A stretch of DNA of 64,000 nt. Source: Streptomyces wedmorensis (GTDB taxonomy: Bacteria; Actinomycetota; Actinomycetes; Streptomycetales; Streptomycetaceae). Location of the stretch: contig NZ_JNWK01000024.1 in the NCBI RefSeq assembly GCF_000716445.1, forward strand, positions 1 through 64,000, written 5' to 3'. Shown here in pieces: positions 34,619 through 43,730 of this stretch. The position numbers and the translations under genes were made by a program. The notes beneath the pieces are model-generated. The model saw only the letters and a list, made by a program, of their open reading frames with translations, had not been told where the DNA came from and made no database searches. Each line of letters starts with the position of its first letter. Position 1 is the stretch's first letter.

Positions 34619-34807
34619 CTACCAGGTCGCCCGGATCTGTCGGATGATCCGGCGCTTGAGCCGCACCCTGCGGCTTCCGTCCCGGTGCAGGCTGAGGCGG
34701 TCCAACTCCCAGTGTCCGTACTCGGCATGGTCGGTCAGGAGCCGCGTCGCCTCCTTGCGGGAGACACCGCGCGGCACGTACACATCGACAAATTCGTATT
34801 CCGGCAT
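34619..34807 (-). CDS. DUF5703 small protein
   Basis: A 62-residue basic protein, MPEYEFVDVYVPRGVSRKEA at the start and an Arg-rich C-terminus (RRVRLKRRIIRQIRATW). It is strongly conserved across Streptomyces as DUF5703. The pattern suggests a small alpha/beta fold with a nucleic-acid-binding basic tail, but that is inference. It is divergent from the gene at 34855, with only 47 bp between starts, so they share a regulatory region. Function unknown. Confidence 0.85.
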   Translation of the reverse strand: MPEYEFVDVYVPRGVSRKEATRLLTDHAEYGHWELDRLSLHRDGSRRVRLKRRIIRQIRATW

Positions 34808-34854
34808 CGCATCTATTGTGCGGGCACGGGCCTGGTACGGATAGCGTCTGTCCC

Positions 34855-35580
<726 letters not shown>

Positions 35581-35590
35581 GCGAACGGTG

Positions 35591-35629
35591 GAGGGCCGGG
35601 ACACCGCGCTGAGCGCTGTCCCGGCCCTC
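35591..35629. terminator. terminator between convergent genes
   Basis: GAGGGCCGGGACA (35591-35603) pairs exactly with TGTCCCGGCCCTC (35617-35629), 13-nt loop, between the acidic-tailed gene and the RecD-like gene. Confidence 0.85.
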
Positions 35630-35643
35630 CGCCGTTCCCGGTC

Positions 35644-37953
35644 CTACTCCTCGGGCGTGGCGAGCAGTCCCTCCAGGAGCGGCCGCAGCCGCGTCGTACG
35701 CTCCGGAGCCACCCCCTCGGCCACCGCGCGGGCCAGGGCCTGGTCCACGCCGTGCACGACCGACAGATGGCGCTCGGCCCGGCCGAAGGCCGTGTACACC
35801 CACGGCCGGCTCAGACCGCCGGCGGCGTCGCCGGGCAGGACGACGACGACCGCGGGCCAGCGCGTCCCGGCGGCCTGGTGCGCGGTGAGCGCCCAGCCGT
35901 GCCGCAGCGTCGCCTCCACCCGCTCCTTGGGTACGCGGACCTCCTCGTCACCGCACCGCAGGCGCAGCCCCTCGGCGTCGGCCGACAGCACGGTCCCGGT
36001 CACCGTCCGGCCCGGCACCGGCGCGTACGCCACCCGGTCACCGGGGTCGTAACCGCCGAACCGGCCGGGGCCGGGGCTGAGCCGCTGCTTGAGGGCGGCG
36101 TTGAGCGCGCGCGTGCCGGCGGAGCCGCCGTGCCCGACGGTGACCACCTGGGTCTGCTCGGCCGGCACCCCGATGGCCCGGGGCACCGAGTCGGCCACCA
36201 GCTGGACCGTACGGTGCACGGCCTCGCCGGCGTCCCGCACGGGGACGATCACGACCTCCTTGCCGGGGGCCTCGACCTGGTTCAGCTCCCCGACGCCGAT
36301 GCCCGACACCAGCTCGCCGAGCGGCCCCGGGTCGGGGAGGCGGGAGGCGACGCGGGGGCAGACCCTGGCGGCGAGCGCGTCGGCGAAGACCCGGCCCGCG
36401 CCGGGCGCTCCCAGCACCTCCGGGTCGCCGCTCAGCACCAGGCGGCAGCCGTCCGGCAGGGACTCGACCAGCACCGCGGCGGTCTCCACGTCCAGCTGCG
36501 GCGCGTCGAGCACCACCAGCAGGTCCAGGGCGAAGGCGCCGTCCTCGTCACGGCCGGGACCGGCCGTCCCCGCGAGCAGGCCACCGACCGTCACCGCGGC
36601 GGCCCCCGCCGCGCCGAGCGCGTACCGGCCGGCGTCGCTGTGGACGGCGACCAGGACGCGGAGCCCCCGCGCGGCGGCGGCCTCGGCGAGCGCGACCGGC
36701 TCGGCCCTGGAGGCCTCGCCGCCCGTGTGCAGGACGAGACCGTGGGCGCCGGCGGCCCGTTCGAGTTCGGAGCCCTCCCAGGTGTCGGCCGTCGCGGTCT
36801 TGACCAGGCGGGCGAGACCGTCCGCGAGGCTCTCCTCCGCCAGGGCGTACCGGTCGAGCCCGAGCAGCACGGGCGAGGCCGGCTCCTCGGCGGCGGGCCG
36901 CGAAGGCTCCTCGGACGGATCCGCGTCCTCGTCGGACTCCGGCTCCTCGGTCTCCTCCTCCTGGAACACGAGGACGGCCCCCTCGGAGACGGCCGTCTCC
37001 ACGGCCTGCTCCGGGTCGGGGACCGCGTGCCCGGCCAGTCCGGCGCGCACGGCCTCGATCTCCAGCGCCGTGTGCCCCTGGAGCGCGGCCCGCTCCAGCA
37101 GCCACACGGTCAGCGCCACCGTCCGGCGCGGGTCGTCGGGGCCGCAGGCGGCGCCGAGCAGCGCCCGCGCGAAGCCGTCGGCCTGCTCCGGCCGCACCCC
37201 GGACACCGCGAGCAGCTGCCACGGGTCCTCGCTCAGCGCCGCGGCCGCGTTCTCGCCGAGGGCGGCGGCGACCTGGCCGGCCAGGGCCTCCGGCGCGCCG
37301 CCCTTGGCCAGTACCTCCCGCACGGCCGCCGTGGTGCCGGCCGTCGGCGCGGCGGCCCGCTCGGGCGCCGGGGGCCGTACGACCGCGGCCGGGACGGTCT
37401 CGGGCGCGGGGCGCCGCGGGGCGGGCTCCGGGGCCTCGTAGAACGCGCTGCCCGAGGCCGCGCCGCCCTCCACGGCCCGCACCGCCGCGAGCAGGTCCGC
37501 CGCGGTGCCGCTCAGCTTGGCACCGCTCGACACGGTGCCGTCCTTGTCGGCCTTCCGGGCCTCGATCCTCGCCCGCAGCTCCCGCTGCGCGGCCAACTCG
37601 GCCTGCGCCTCGCTCAACTCCGGTGTGCCGCCGGCCCCGGACTCGGACGCGGCGACGTCCACCCCGGCCGACCCCGGCTCCTCCCCGGCCTCCGGCTCTT
37701 CACCGGCCTCCGGCTCCTCGGTGGCCTCCGACTCCTCGTCGGCGTCCGGCTCCTCACGGGCCCCAGGTTCCTCGTCGGCGGCCGGCTCCTCGGTCGCCCG
37801 GGGCTCCTCGGTCGCGTCCGGCTCCCCGGGTGCGGCGGGTGCCTCGGGAGCGCCCGGGACGTCGGTCCGGGTCTGGGCCTCGGGGGCTTCCTCCTGCGGG
37901 TCCTCGGTGGGCTGCGCGGCCTCGGGCGCGGTCTCCCCGGAAGGCTCGGTCAC
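35644..37953 (-). CDS. catalytically degenerate RecD2-like protein
   Basis: A 769-residue protein of RecD2 helicase layout. Residues 1-115 are Glu/Pro/Ala low complexity. A helix-hairpin-helix-like region (about 205-270: EVLAKGGAPEALAGQVAAAL, SEDPWQLLAVSGV) precedes the motor. The motor is recognisable but inactive-looking. At the Walker A position (about residue 409) the protein reads LHTGGEASRA, without GKT. Motif II reads VVLDAPQLD instead of DE. Motif III is LVLSGDPEVLGAPGAG, lacking Gln. The C-terminal UvrD-like motif is ALTAHQAAGTRWP instead of a KSQG core, and the final motif is VYTAFGRAERHL. DNA binding without unwinding is the likely outcome. The GTG start overlaps the aldo/keto reductase stop (GTGA). 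Confidence 0.8.
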   Translation of the reverse strand: MTEPSGETAPEAAQPTEDPQEEAPEAQTRTDVPGAPEAPAAPGEPDATEEPRATEEPAADEEPGAREEPDADEESEATEEPEAGEEPEAGEEPGSAGVDVAASESGAGGTPELSEAQAELAAQRELRARIEARKADKDGTVSSGAKLSGTAADLLAAVRAVEGGAASGSAFYEAPEPAPRRPAPETVPAAVVRPPAPERAAAPTAGTTAAVREVLAKGGAPEALAGQVAAALGENAAAALSEDPWQLLAVSGVRPEQADGFARALLGAACGPDDPRRTVALTVWLLERAALQGHTALEIEAVRAGLAGHAVPDPEQAVETAVSEGAVLVFQEEETEEPESDEDADPSEEPSRPAAEEPASPVLLGLDRYALAEESLADGLARLVKTATADTWEGSELERAAGAHGLVLHTGGEASRAEPVALAEAAAARGLRVLVAVHSDAGRYALGAAGAAAVTVGGLLAGTAGPGRDEDGAFALDLLVVLDAPQLDVETAAVLVESLPDGCRLVLSGDPEVLGAPGAGRVFADALAARVCPRVASRLPDPGPLGELVSGIGVGELNQVEAPGKEVVIVPVRDAGEAVHRTVQLVADSVPRAIGVPAEQTQVVTVGHGGSAGTRALNAALKQRLSPGPGRFGGYDPGDRVAYAPVPGRTVTGTVLSADAEGLRLRCGDEEVRVPKERVEATLRHGWALTAHQAAGTRWPAVVVVLPGDAAGGLSRPWVYTAFGRAERHLSVVHGVDQALARAVAEGVAPERTTRLRPLLEGLLATPEE

Positions 37954-38927
37954 AAGGTGCTCCAGTCGTGATCCGGATAGCGGTGCACGGGCGCCGACAC
38001 ATCGTCCAGCGCCCGACAGATCTCGTCAGGAAGACTAAGGGTCTCCACCGACAACGCGGCCGTGAGCTGCCGTGCCGTGCGCGCGCCGACGATCGGGGCG
38101 GTCACCCCGGGCCGGTCGCGGACCCAGGCGAGGGCCACGTGGAGCGGCGTCGTCGCGAGCCCGTCGGCGGCCGTCGTGACCGCGTCGACGATCCGGCTCG
38201 CGGCGTCGTCCAGGTACGGCTCGACGAACGGCGCCATGGTCTCCGACGCGCCCCGGGAGTCCGTGGGCGTCCCGCCGCGGTACTTGCCGGTGAGGACCCC
38301 GCGCCCGAGCGGTGACGAGGGCAGCAGGCCTATGCCGAGGTCCAGGGCGGCCGGCAGCACCTCGCGCTCGACGCCCCGCTGGAGCAGCGAGTACTCCAGC
38401 TGCGCCCCGGCGAGGCGGGTCCGGTCGCCGGCGAGCTGCCAGGTGCCGGCCTTGGCCAGCTGCCAGCCGCAGAAGTTCGCCACGCCCGCGTACCGGGCGC
38501 GCCCGGTGCGTACGGCGATGTCGAGTGCCTGGAGGGACTCCTCGAGGGGCGTGTACGGGTCGAAGGCGTGCAGCTGCCACAGATCGACGTGGTCGGTGCC
38601 GAGCCGGTCGAGGGAGGCGTCGAGCGCGGCGAGCAGGTGCCCGCGCGAGCCGTCGGTGCGCCGGTCGGGGTCCGGCACGCTGCCGGCCTTCGTGGACAGG
38701 ACGAGGTCCTGCCGCGGGACCAGCCGGTCCATCAGACGGCCGAGCAGGTACTCCGCCTCGCCCCCGCCGTACACGTCGGCGGTGTCCACGAGCGTGCCGC
38801 CGGCGTCCCAGAACGCCTTCAGCTGCTCGGCGGCGTCGTGCTCGTCGGTGTCCCGGCCCCAGGTGAGGGTGCCGAGTCCGATGCGCGACACACGCAGGCC
38901 GGTACGTCCGAGATGCCTCTGCTCCAT
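37950..38927 (-). CDS. aldo/keto reductase
   Basis: A 325-residue NADPH-dependent aldo/keto reductase. Catalytic tetrad: Asp in LVDTADVYGGGEAEY with its Tyr, Lys in LSTKAG, and His in VDLWQLHAFD. The NADP phosphate site is IVGARTARQL near residue 285. Similar to the YhdN/Tas branch reducing small aldehydes and ketones. ATG 38927 has no ribosome site; on the minus strand TAATCT (38935-38940) lies 7 nt upstream, indicating a leaderless transcript that continues into the coupled RecD-like gene. The longer frame beyond 38927 lies over another gene and is rejected. Confidence 0.92.
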   Translation of the reverse strand: MEQRHLGRTGLRVSRIGLGTLTWGRDTDEHDAAEQLKAFWDAGGTLVDTADVYGGGEAEYLLGRLMDRLVPRQDLVLSTKAGSVPDPDRRTDGSRGHLLAALDASLDRLGTDHVDLWQLHAFDPYTPLEESLQALDIAVRTGRARYAGVANFCGWQLAKAGTWQLAGDRTRLAGAQLEYSLLQRGVEREVLPAALDLGIGLLPSSPLGRGVLTGKYRGGTPTDSRGASETMAPFVEPYLDDAASRIVDAVTTAADGLATTPLHVALAWVRDRPGVTAPIVGARTARQLTAALSVETLSLPDEICRALDDVSAPVHRYPDHDWSTL

Positions 38928-39056
38928 GGGCGCGAGATTACTGGCCAGGGCACCACGCGGAGAGAGCCTGTGGACAACCGTGCCCTGACGGATGCCGCGG
39001 CCGCGCGCTAGAGTCCCGCCCACAGAGACGTTACCGATGGGTAAGGGGTGCGTGGA

Positions 39057-40106
39057 ATGCGGCTCGGCATCAACCTCGGCTACTGGGGCGCCGGCATGGA
39101 CGGCGACAACCTCGCCGTCGCCCAGGAGGCGGACCGCCTCGGCTACGACGTCTGCTGGGCGGCGGAGGCGTACGGCTCCGACGCCCCCACCGTCCTCGCG
39201 TGGGTCGCGGCGAAGACCGAGCGGATCGACGTGGGCTCCGCGATCATGCAGATCCCGGCCCGGCAGCCCGCCATGACGGCGATGACCGCCGCCACCCTCG
39301 ACTCGCTCACCGGCGGCCGCTTCCGCCTCGGCCTCGGCGTCTCCGGACCGCAGGTCTCCGAGGGCTGGTACGGCGTGAAGTTCGACAAGCCGCTCGCCCG
39401 GACGCGCGAGTACGTCGAGATCGTCCGCAAGGCCATGACCCGCGAGCGCCTCAGCTACGACGGCGAGCACTGGACCCTGCCGCTCCCGGGCGGTCCGGGC
39501 AAGCCGATCAAGCTCACGGTCCACCCGCAGCGCGAGCACATCCCGCTGTACATCGCCGCCATCGGCCCGAAGAACCTGGAGCAGACCGGCGAGATCGCCG
39601 ACGGCGCCCTGCTGATCTTCCCCTCCGCCGACCACCTGGAGGAGACCGCGCTCCGTCACCTGCGGGCGGGCCGGGAGAAGGCCGGCCTGACCATGGACGG
39701 CTTCGACGTCTGCCCCACCCTGCCGCTCGCCCTGGGCGAGGACGTGAACGCCCTCGCCGACGTGTTCCGCCCGTACACCGCGCTGTACGTCGGCGGCATG
39801 GGCAGCCGCAAGCAGAACTTCTACAACCAGCTCGCGCGGCGGATGGGGTACGAGAAGGAGGCCGCCGAGATCCAGGACAAGTACCTGGCCGGCGACAAGG
39901 CGGGGGCCGCTGCCGCCGTGCCGCACTCCCTGATCGACCAGACCACCCTGCTCGGCTCCGTGGAGCGGATCGCGGAGCGGATGACGGCCTACGCCGAGGC
40001 CGGCGTCACCACCCTCACCCTCGCCCCGGCCGGCTTCACCCTCGACGAGCGGCTCGCGGCCCTGCGGGCGGGCGTCGAGGCGATGGACCGCGCCGGCCTG
40101 GCGTAA
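39057..40106 (+). CDS. LLM-class F420-dependent oxidoreductase
   Basis: A 349-residue luciferase-like TIM-barrel oxidoreductase similar to F420-dependent Mer/Fgd-type enzymes. Seen: MRLGINLGYWG, the substrate strand VGSAIMQIPARQPAMTAM, LTGGRFRLGLGVSGPQV, and IPLYIAAIGPKN (cofactor phosphate loop). The C-terminal TTLTLAPAGFTLDERL is family-typical. F420 as cofactor is inferred from actinomycete context. The ATG follows TAAGGGG. An inverted repeat TTACC-GATG-GGTAA (39031-39044) lies just before it and may be an operator. Two hairpins follow the gene. Substrate unknown. Confidence 0.88.
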   Translation: MRLGINLGYWGAGMDGDNLAVAQEADRLGYDVCWAAEAYGSDAPTVLAWVAAKTERIDVGSAIMQIPARQPAMTAMTAATLDSLTGGRFRLGLGVSGPQVSEGWYGVKFDKPLARTREYVEIVRKAMTRERLSYDGEHWTLPLPGGPGKPIKLTVHPQREHIPLYIAAIGPKNLEQTGEIADGALLIFPSADHLEETALRHLRAGREKAGLTMDGFDVCPTLPLALGEDVNALADVFRPYTALYVGGMGSRKQNFYNQLARRMGYEKEAAEIQDKYLAGDKAGAAAAVPHSLIDQTTLLGSVERIAERMTAYAEAGVTTLTLAPAGFTLDERLAALRAGVEAMDRAGLA

Positions 40107-40116
40107 CCCCGAGGAC

Positions 40117-40145
40117 CGGACGAGGGCCTCGTCCGAGAGGAGTTT
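40117..40145 (+). terminator. intrinsic terminator after the LLM gene
   Basis: CGGACGAG-GGC-CTCGTCCG (40117-40135) followed by GAGAGGAGTTTTC; an 8-bp stem and T-run 10 nt downstream. Confidence 0.65.
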
Positions 40146-40149
40146 TCTG

Positions 40150-40190
40150 CGGCCGTGGTGGGGGCTCGGGGGTCTTCCCCGCCACGGCCG
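40150..40190. terminator. second long hairpin upstream of the ferritin-like gene
   Basis: CGGCCGTGGTGGGG (40150-40163) pairs with CCCCGCCACGGCCG (40177-40190) through 14 bp with one G-U. It backs up the first terminator. Together with the stem at 40117 it isolates the next gene. Confidence 0.6.
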
Positions 40191-40350
40191 TCATGCAGCA
40201 CAACGCCTCCGCGGGGCCCGCGGTTACGCCTCCGAGTCTCACTCTTTCGGCCGAGTCGCCGTGCCCTGCTGTTGCCCGACGCGCCGGACCGGACTTGACT
40301 CGTTCTCCCGGACGTACCGCAGTACGGGCGTCCGCACGGAGGTGGCGGCG

Positions 40351-41136
40351 ATGCTCACGGCCAAGGGCCTGTTCCAGGAAATCATCGACAACGACGAGTC
40401 CTTCCGGCTCTTCTGTTCCATCGCCGCGAGCGGCGAGGCCCAGGGCGGCTGGGAGAACGCCCGGATCGCGGCCCTCGTCGCGCCCGGCATGCGGGACCTC
40501 ACACCCAAGATCACCCGGCACGGCGCCGACGAGGACAAGCACGGCCGGATCTTCAACGCGCTGATGAAGAAGCGCGGCCTCGACCCCGTCCCGGTCCCGG
40601 CGGACACCGACTACACGATGCTGCTCGAGGAGCGGGGGGTCGGCCTCGCGCACGAGAAGCTCCGCGCCGACCGGCCGCTGACCGAGGAGGACGTCATCGT
40701 CTACCTCGCCCACAGCCGGGTCACCGAGCAGCGCGCCGCCGACCAGATGGACATGCTCGTCACGTACTTCGGGGACCACCCCGAACTGGGCAAGGCCATC
40801 CACATGATCGACAACGACGAGGCGAACCACCTCGCCTACTGCCACGAGGAACTGCTCCGGCTCGCCCGCCAGGGCCACGGCCGGCTCATCCAGCGGACCC
40901 TGCGCGAGTCCGCCCTCGTCGAGATCCAAGTCTACCGCGACGTCAGCCTCGCGGTGATGCGCCACATGGGCCGCATCCTGAGATGGCCGAAGCCCAAGGC
41001 GGCCGCCCTCTCCGCCGGGATCCGCGCCGTGTACGCGTACGAGCGGGCCGCCGGCTGGCACAGGATGGTCGACCTGCGGATGCCCGAGCGGCTGAACGCC
41101 CTCGGCGGCCCCGTGAGCCCCGCGCCCGCCTTCTGA
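40351..41136 (+). CDS. ferritin-like domain protein
   Basis: A 261-residue four-helix-bundle protein of the ferritin-like/MiaE-type superfamily. Candidate di-iron ligands: Glu and His of ADEDKHGRIF (near residue 65) and DNDEANHLAYCHEEL (near residue 165). The C-terminal helices are basic and Tyr/Trp-containing. ATG 40351 is chosen because GGAGG lies 8 nt upstream. It converges on corA. The role is unclear: iron storage, a tRNA hydroxylase-like activity or an oxidative-stress role are all possible; the 50-residue C-terminal extension does not fit a plain ferritin. Confidence 0.8.
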   Translation: MLTAKGLFQEIIDNDESFRLFCSIAASGEAQGGWENARIAALVAPGMRDLTPKITRHGADEDKHGRIFNALMKKRGLDPVPVPADTDYTMLLEERGVGLAHEKLRADRPLTEEDVIVYLAHSRVTEQRAADQMDMLVTYFGDHPELGKAIHMIDNDEANHLAYCHEELLRLARQGHGRLIQRTLRESALVEIQVYRDVSLAVMRHMGRILRWPKPKAAALSAGIRAVYAYERAAGWHRMVDLRMPERLNALGGPVSPAPAF

Positions 41137-41157
41137 GCAGGCCCGAGGCGGGAGGTC

Positions 41158-42150
41158 TCACATCCAGCCGCGCCGCTTGAACATCCGGTACAGCGTGATG
41201 ACGATGCCGGTCATCACGACGATCACCGCCGGGTACGACCACGTCCACCGCAGCTCCGGCATGTGGTCGAAGTTCATGCCGTAGATCCCGGCGACCATCG
41301 TCGGGACGGCGGCCATGGCGGCCCACGCCGAGATCTTCCGCATGTCGTCGTTCTGGCGCACCCCCATCTGCGCGAGATGGGCCGACAACACGTCGGACAG
41401 CAGCCGGTCGAGCCCCTCCACCTGCTCGTTGGAGCGCAGCAGGTGGTCGTTGACGTCGCGGAAGAAGGGCTGCGCCTCCTCGTTCACGAACGGCACCGAG
41501 CCGGCCGTCAGCCGGGCCATCGGCCCGGCCAGCGGACCGCTGGCCCGGCGGAACTCCAGCACCTGGCGCTTGGCCGTGTAGATCCGTCCGGCGGTGTTCG
41601 CCGGATTGCCGCCGGACGGCGCGAAGACGTCCGCCTCCAGCTCCTCCAGGTCCACCTGGAGTTCGGCCGTCACGTCGAGGTAGTGGTCCACGATCGCGTC
41701 GCTCACCGCGTACAGCACCGCCGTCGGCCCGTGCTTCAGGACCTCCGGGTCGGCCTCCAGGCGCTTGCGCACCGCCATCAGGGGCGCGCCGTCGCCGTGC
41801 CGGACGGTCACCACGAACGAGTCGCCCATGAAGATCATGAGCTCGCCCGAGGAGACCCGGTCGCTCTTCGCCTCGTACACGACCGGCTTGAGCACCACGA
41901 ACAGCGAGTCGTCGTAGACCTCCAACTTGGGTCGCTGGTGGGCCTTCAGCGCGTCCTCGACGGCCAGCGGATGCAGCGCGAACTCGGAGGCGACATGGTC
42001 GAACTCCGCCGCCGTGGGCTCGTGCAACCCGACCCACAGGAAGGCGTCCCCGGTCGCCCGGGCCTCCTCCAGCGCGTCGGAGAGGTCGGCGGGTCCGTCC
42101 GTGCGGCGCCCGTCGCGGTAGATGGCAGAGTCCACGATCACGCGGCGCAT
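41158..42150 (-). CDS. corA: magnesium/cobalt transporter CorA
   Basis: A 330-residue CorA-family channel. A long soluble N-terminal domain (residues 1-265) leads to two C-terminal membrane helices. The hallmark GMN is in GIYGMNFDHMPEL, at the end of the first helix, and the C-terminus is positively charged (RMFKRRGWM), placing it in the cytoplasm. The conserved VEDALKAHQRPKLEVYDD is present. It forms a pentameric Mg2+ channel gated by cytoplasmic magnesium. Start ATG 42150 has GGGGGAG 3 nt upstream; the longer frame to 42234 is rejected. Monocistronic, divergent from the phosphatase gene. Confidence 0.94.
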   Translation of the reverse strand: MRRVIVDSAIYRDGRRTDGPADLSDALEEARATGDAFLWVGLHEPTAAEFDHVASEFALHPLAVEDALKAHQRPKLEVYDDSLFVVLKPVVYEAKSDRVSSGELMIFMGDSFVVTVRHGDGAPLMAVRKRLEADPEVLKHGPTAVLYAVSDAIVDHYLDVTAELQVDLEELEADVFAPSGGNPANTAGRIYTAKRQVLEFRRASGPLAGPMARLTAGSVPFVNEEAQPFFRDVNDHLLRSNEQVEGLDRLLSDVLSAHLAQMGVRQNDDMRKISAWAAMAAVPTMVAGIYGMNFDHMPELRWTWSYPAVIVVMTGIVITLYRMFKRRGWM

Positions 42151-42382
42151 TCTCCCCCGAACGCCTCCGCCGCGCACGCGTGCGATCGCGGGCGACGACC
42201 TCCGGCGCCACGCGCGCGCACGGCGCCGGCGCACCTCCGCACGCGCGTCCGGCGCCGGCTCCTCCGGCCCCGGCCACGCACGCGTGTGAGGCTCGGCTCA
42301 CCCTCCGGGCCGCACCGTGCGGCCGCGGCGGCCTGGGGCCTCTCCGGCGGATCAGGGCCGGGCAGGCCCTAGGCTGGCCCGC

Positions 42383-43072
42383 ATGGCCACGTTGATCCTC
42401 GTCCGGCACGGACGCTCCACCGCCAACACCTCCGGGGTACTCGCCGGGCGCACGCCCGGGATCGCGCTCGACGAGCGCGGGGCCGCGCAGGCCGCGGCCC
42501 TGCCGGGGCGCCTGGCGGGCGTTCCGCTCGCCGCCGCCGTCTGCAGTCCCCTCCAGCGCTGCCGGGAGACGCTGCGCCCGCTCCTGGACGCCCGCCCGGA
42601 GCTCCCTCTGCACGTCGAGGACCGGATCAACGAGTGCGACTACGGCGACTGGTCGGGCCGCAAGCTGGCGGAGCTCAACGACGAGCCCCTGATGGACGTC
42701 GTGCAGGCGCACGCCTCCGCCGCCGCCTTCCCGGGCGGCGAGTCGATGCGGGCCATGCAGAACCGCGCCGTCGAGGCCGTGCACGACTGGAACGCCCGCG
42801 TCGAGGCCGAGCACGGCGAGGACGCCACGTACCTCATGTGCTCCCACGGGGACATCGTGAAGTCGATCGTCGCCGACGCCCTCGGCCTCCACCTCGACCT
42901 CTTCCAGCGCGTCCACGTCGACCCCTGCTCGGTCACCGTCATCCGCTACACACGCCTGCGGCCCTTCCTCCTCCGCCTCGGCGACACCGGCGACTTCGCC
43001 GCCCTCGCGCCCCGCGACCACCCCGACAGCAGCGGGACGGCGGAGGTCGGTGGTGGTGCGGGCGCACCGTGA
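42383..43072 (+). CDS. histidine phosphatase (MSMEG_4193-type)
   Basis: A 229-residue histidine-phosphatase (phosphoglycerate-mutase superfamily) protein. The catalytic RHG is in LVRHGRSTANTSG at residues about 8-20; a second His in MCSHGDIVKSIV near residue 155; Arg/Glu in PLQRCRET and FPGGESMRAM. It belongs to the actinobacterial group usually placed next to DUF3090. TAGGCT (42370-42375) lies 7 nt before the ATG, fitting a leaderless mRNA; no Shine-Dalgarno. DUF3090 follows 67 nt later, likely in the same operon. The substrate is unknown; de-phosphorylation of a sugar phosphate is possible. Confidence 0.9.
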   Translation: MATLILVRHGRSTANTSGVLAGRTPGIALDERGAAQAAALPGRLAGVPLAAAVCSPLQRCRETLRPLLDARPELPLHVEDRINECDYGDWSGRKLAELNDEPLMDVVQAHASAAAFPGGESMRAMQNRAVEAVHDWNARVEAEHGEDATYLMCSHGDIVKSIVADALGLHLDLFQRVHVDPCSVTVIRYTRLRPFLLRLGDTGDFAALAPRDHPDSSGTAEVGGGAGAP

Positions 43073-43139
43073 TCCCCTTGCGCAGTAGGGTGGACGCGCC
43101 GCTGTAGTACGACCGTCGAGACGCAAGGGAGTCGGGAAC

Positions 43140-43730
43140 GTGTCCCGTCAGGTGTTCCTCTACGACCCACCGGAGCGTTTCGTGGCCGGCACGGTCGGGC
43201 TGCCTGGCCGCCGCACCTTCTTCCTCCAGGCGTCCGCGGCCGGCCGGGTCACCAGCGTCGCCCTGGAGAAGACACAGGTCGCCGCACTCGCCGAGCGCAT
43301 CGACGAACTCCTCGACGAGGTCGTGCGCCGCACCGGGGGCAACGCCCCCGTCCCCGCGGTCGCCCCGGCCGAGATCTCCGACACCGCGCCGCTCGACGCG
43401 CCCGTCGAGGAGGAGTTCCGGGTCGGCACCATGGCGCTCGCCTGGGACGGCGAGGAGCAGCGCATGATCGTCGAGGCACAGGCCCTCGTGGAGCTCGACG
43501 TGGACTCCGAGGAGGACCTCGCCGAGGCCGAGGAGCGGCTGCTGCAGGACGAGGAGAACGGCCCGCCGATGCTGCGGGTCCGCCTCAGCGGGGCCCAGGC
43601 CCGGGCCTTCGCGAAGCGGGCCCTCGACGTCGTCAACGCCGGCCGTCCGCCGTGCCCGCTGTGCAGTCTGCCGCTCGACCCCGAGGGGCACGTCTGCCCG
43701 CGCCAGAACGGATACCGCCGCGGCGCATGA
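43140..43730 (+). CDS. DUF3090 family protein
   Basis: A 196-residue DUF3090 protein, actinobacteria-specific. Start is GTG 43140. The N-terminus SRQVFLYDPPERFVAGTVG is the family signature. The C-terminus carries a zinc-ribbon-like CPLCSLPLDPEGHVCPRQNG. The centre has an acidic stretch (DVDSEEDLAEAEERLLQDEE). Its stop overlaps the next start (ATGA), so it is coupled to the SCO1664-family gene. No biochemical role is established; conserved linkage with the SCO1664 family and mshC suggests a shared process. Confidence 0.9.
   Translation: MSRQVFLYDPPERFVAGTVGLPGRRTFFLQASAAGRVTSVALEKTQVAALAERIDELLDEVVRRTGGNAPVPAVAPAEISDTAPLDAPVEEEFRVGTMALAWDGEEQRMIVEAQALVELDVDSEEDLAEAEERLLQDEENGPPMLRVRLSGAQARAFAKRALDVVNAGRPPCPLCSLPLDPEGHVCPRQNGYRRGA

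Noticed and set aside
40295..40350. Promoter TTGACT before the ferritin-like gene
   Set aside because: No acceptable -10 hexamer occurs 16-18 bp downstream.
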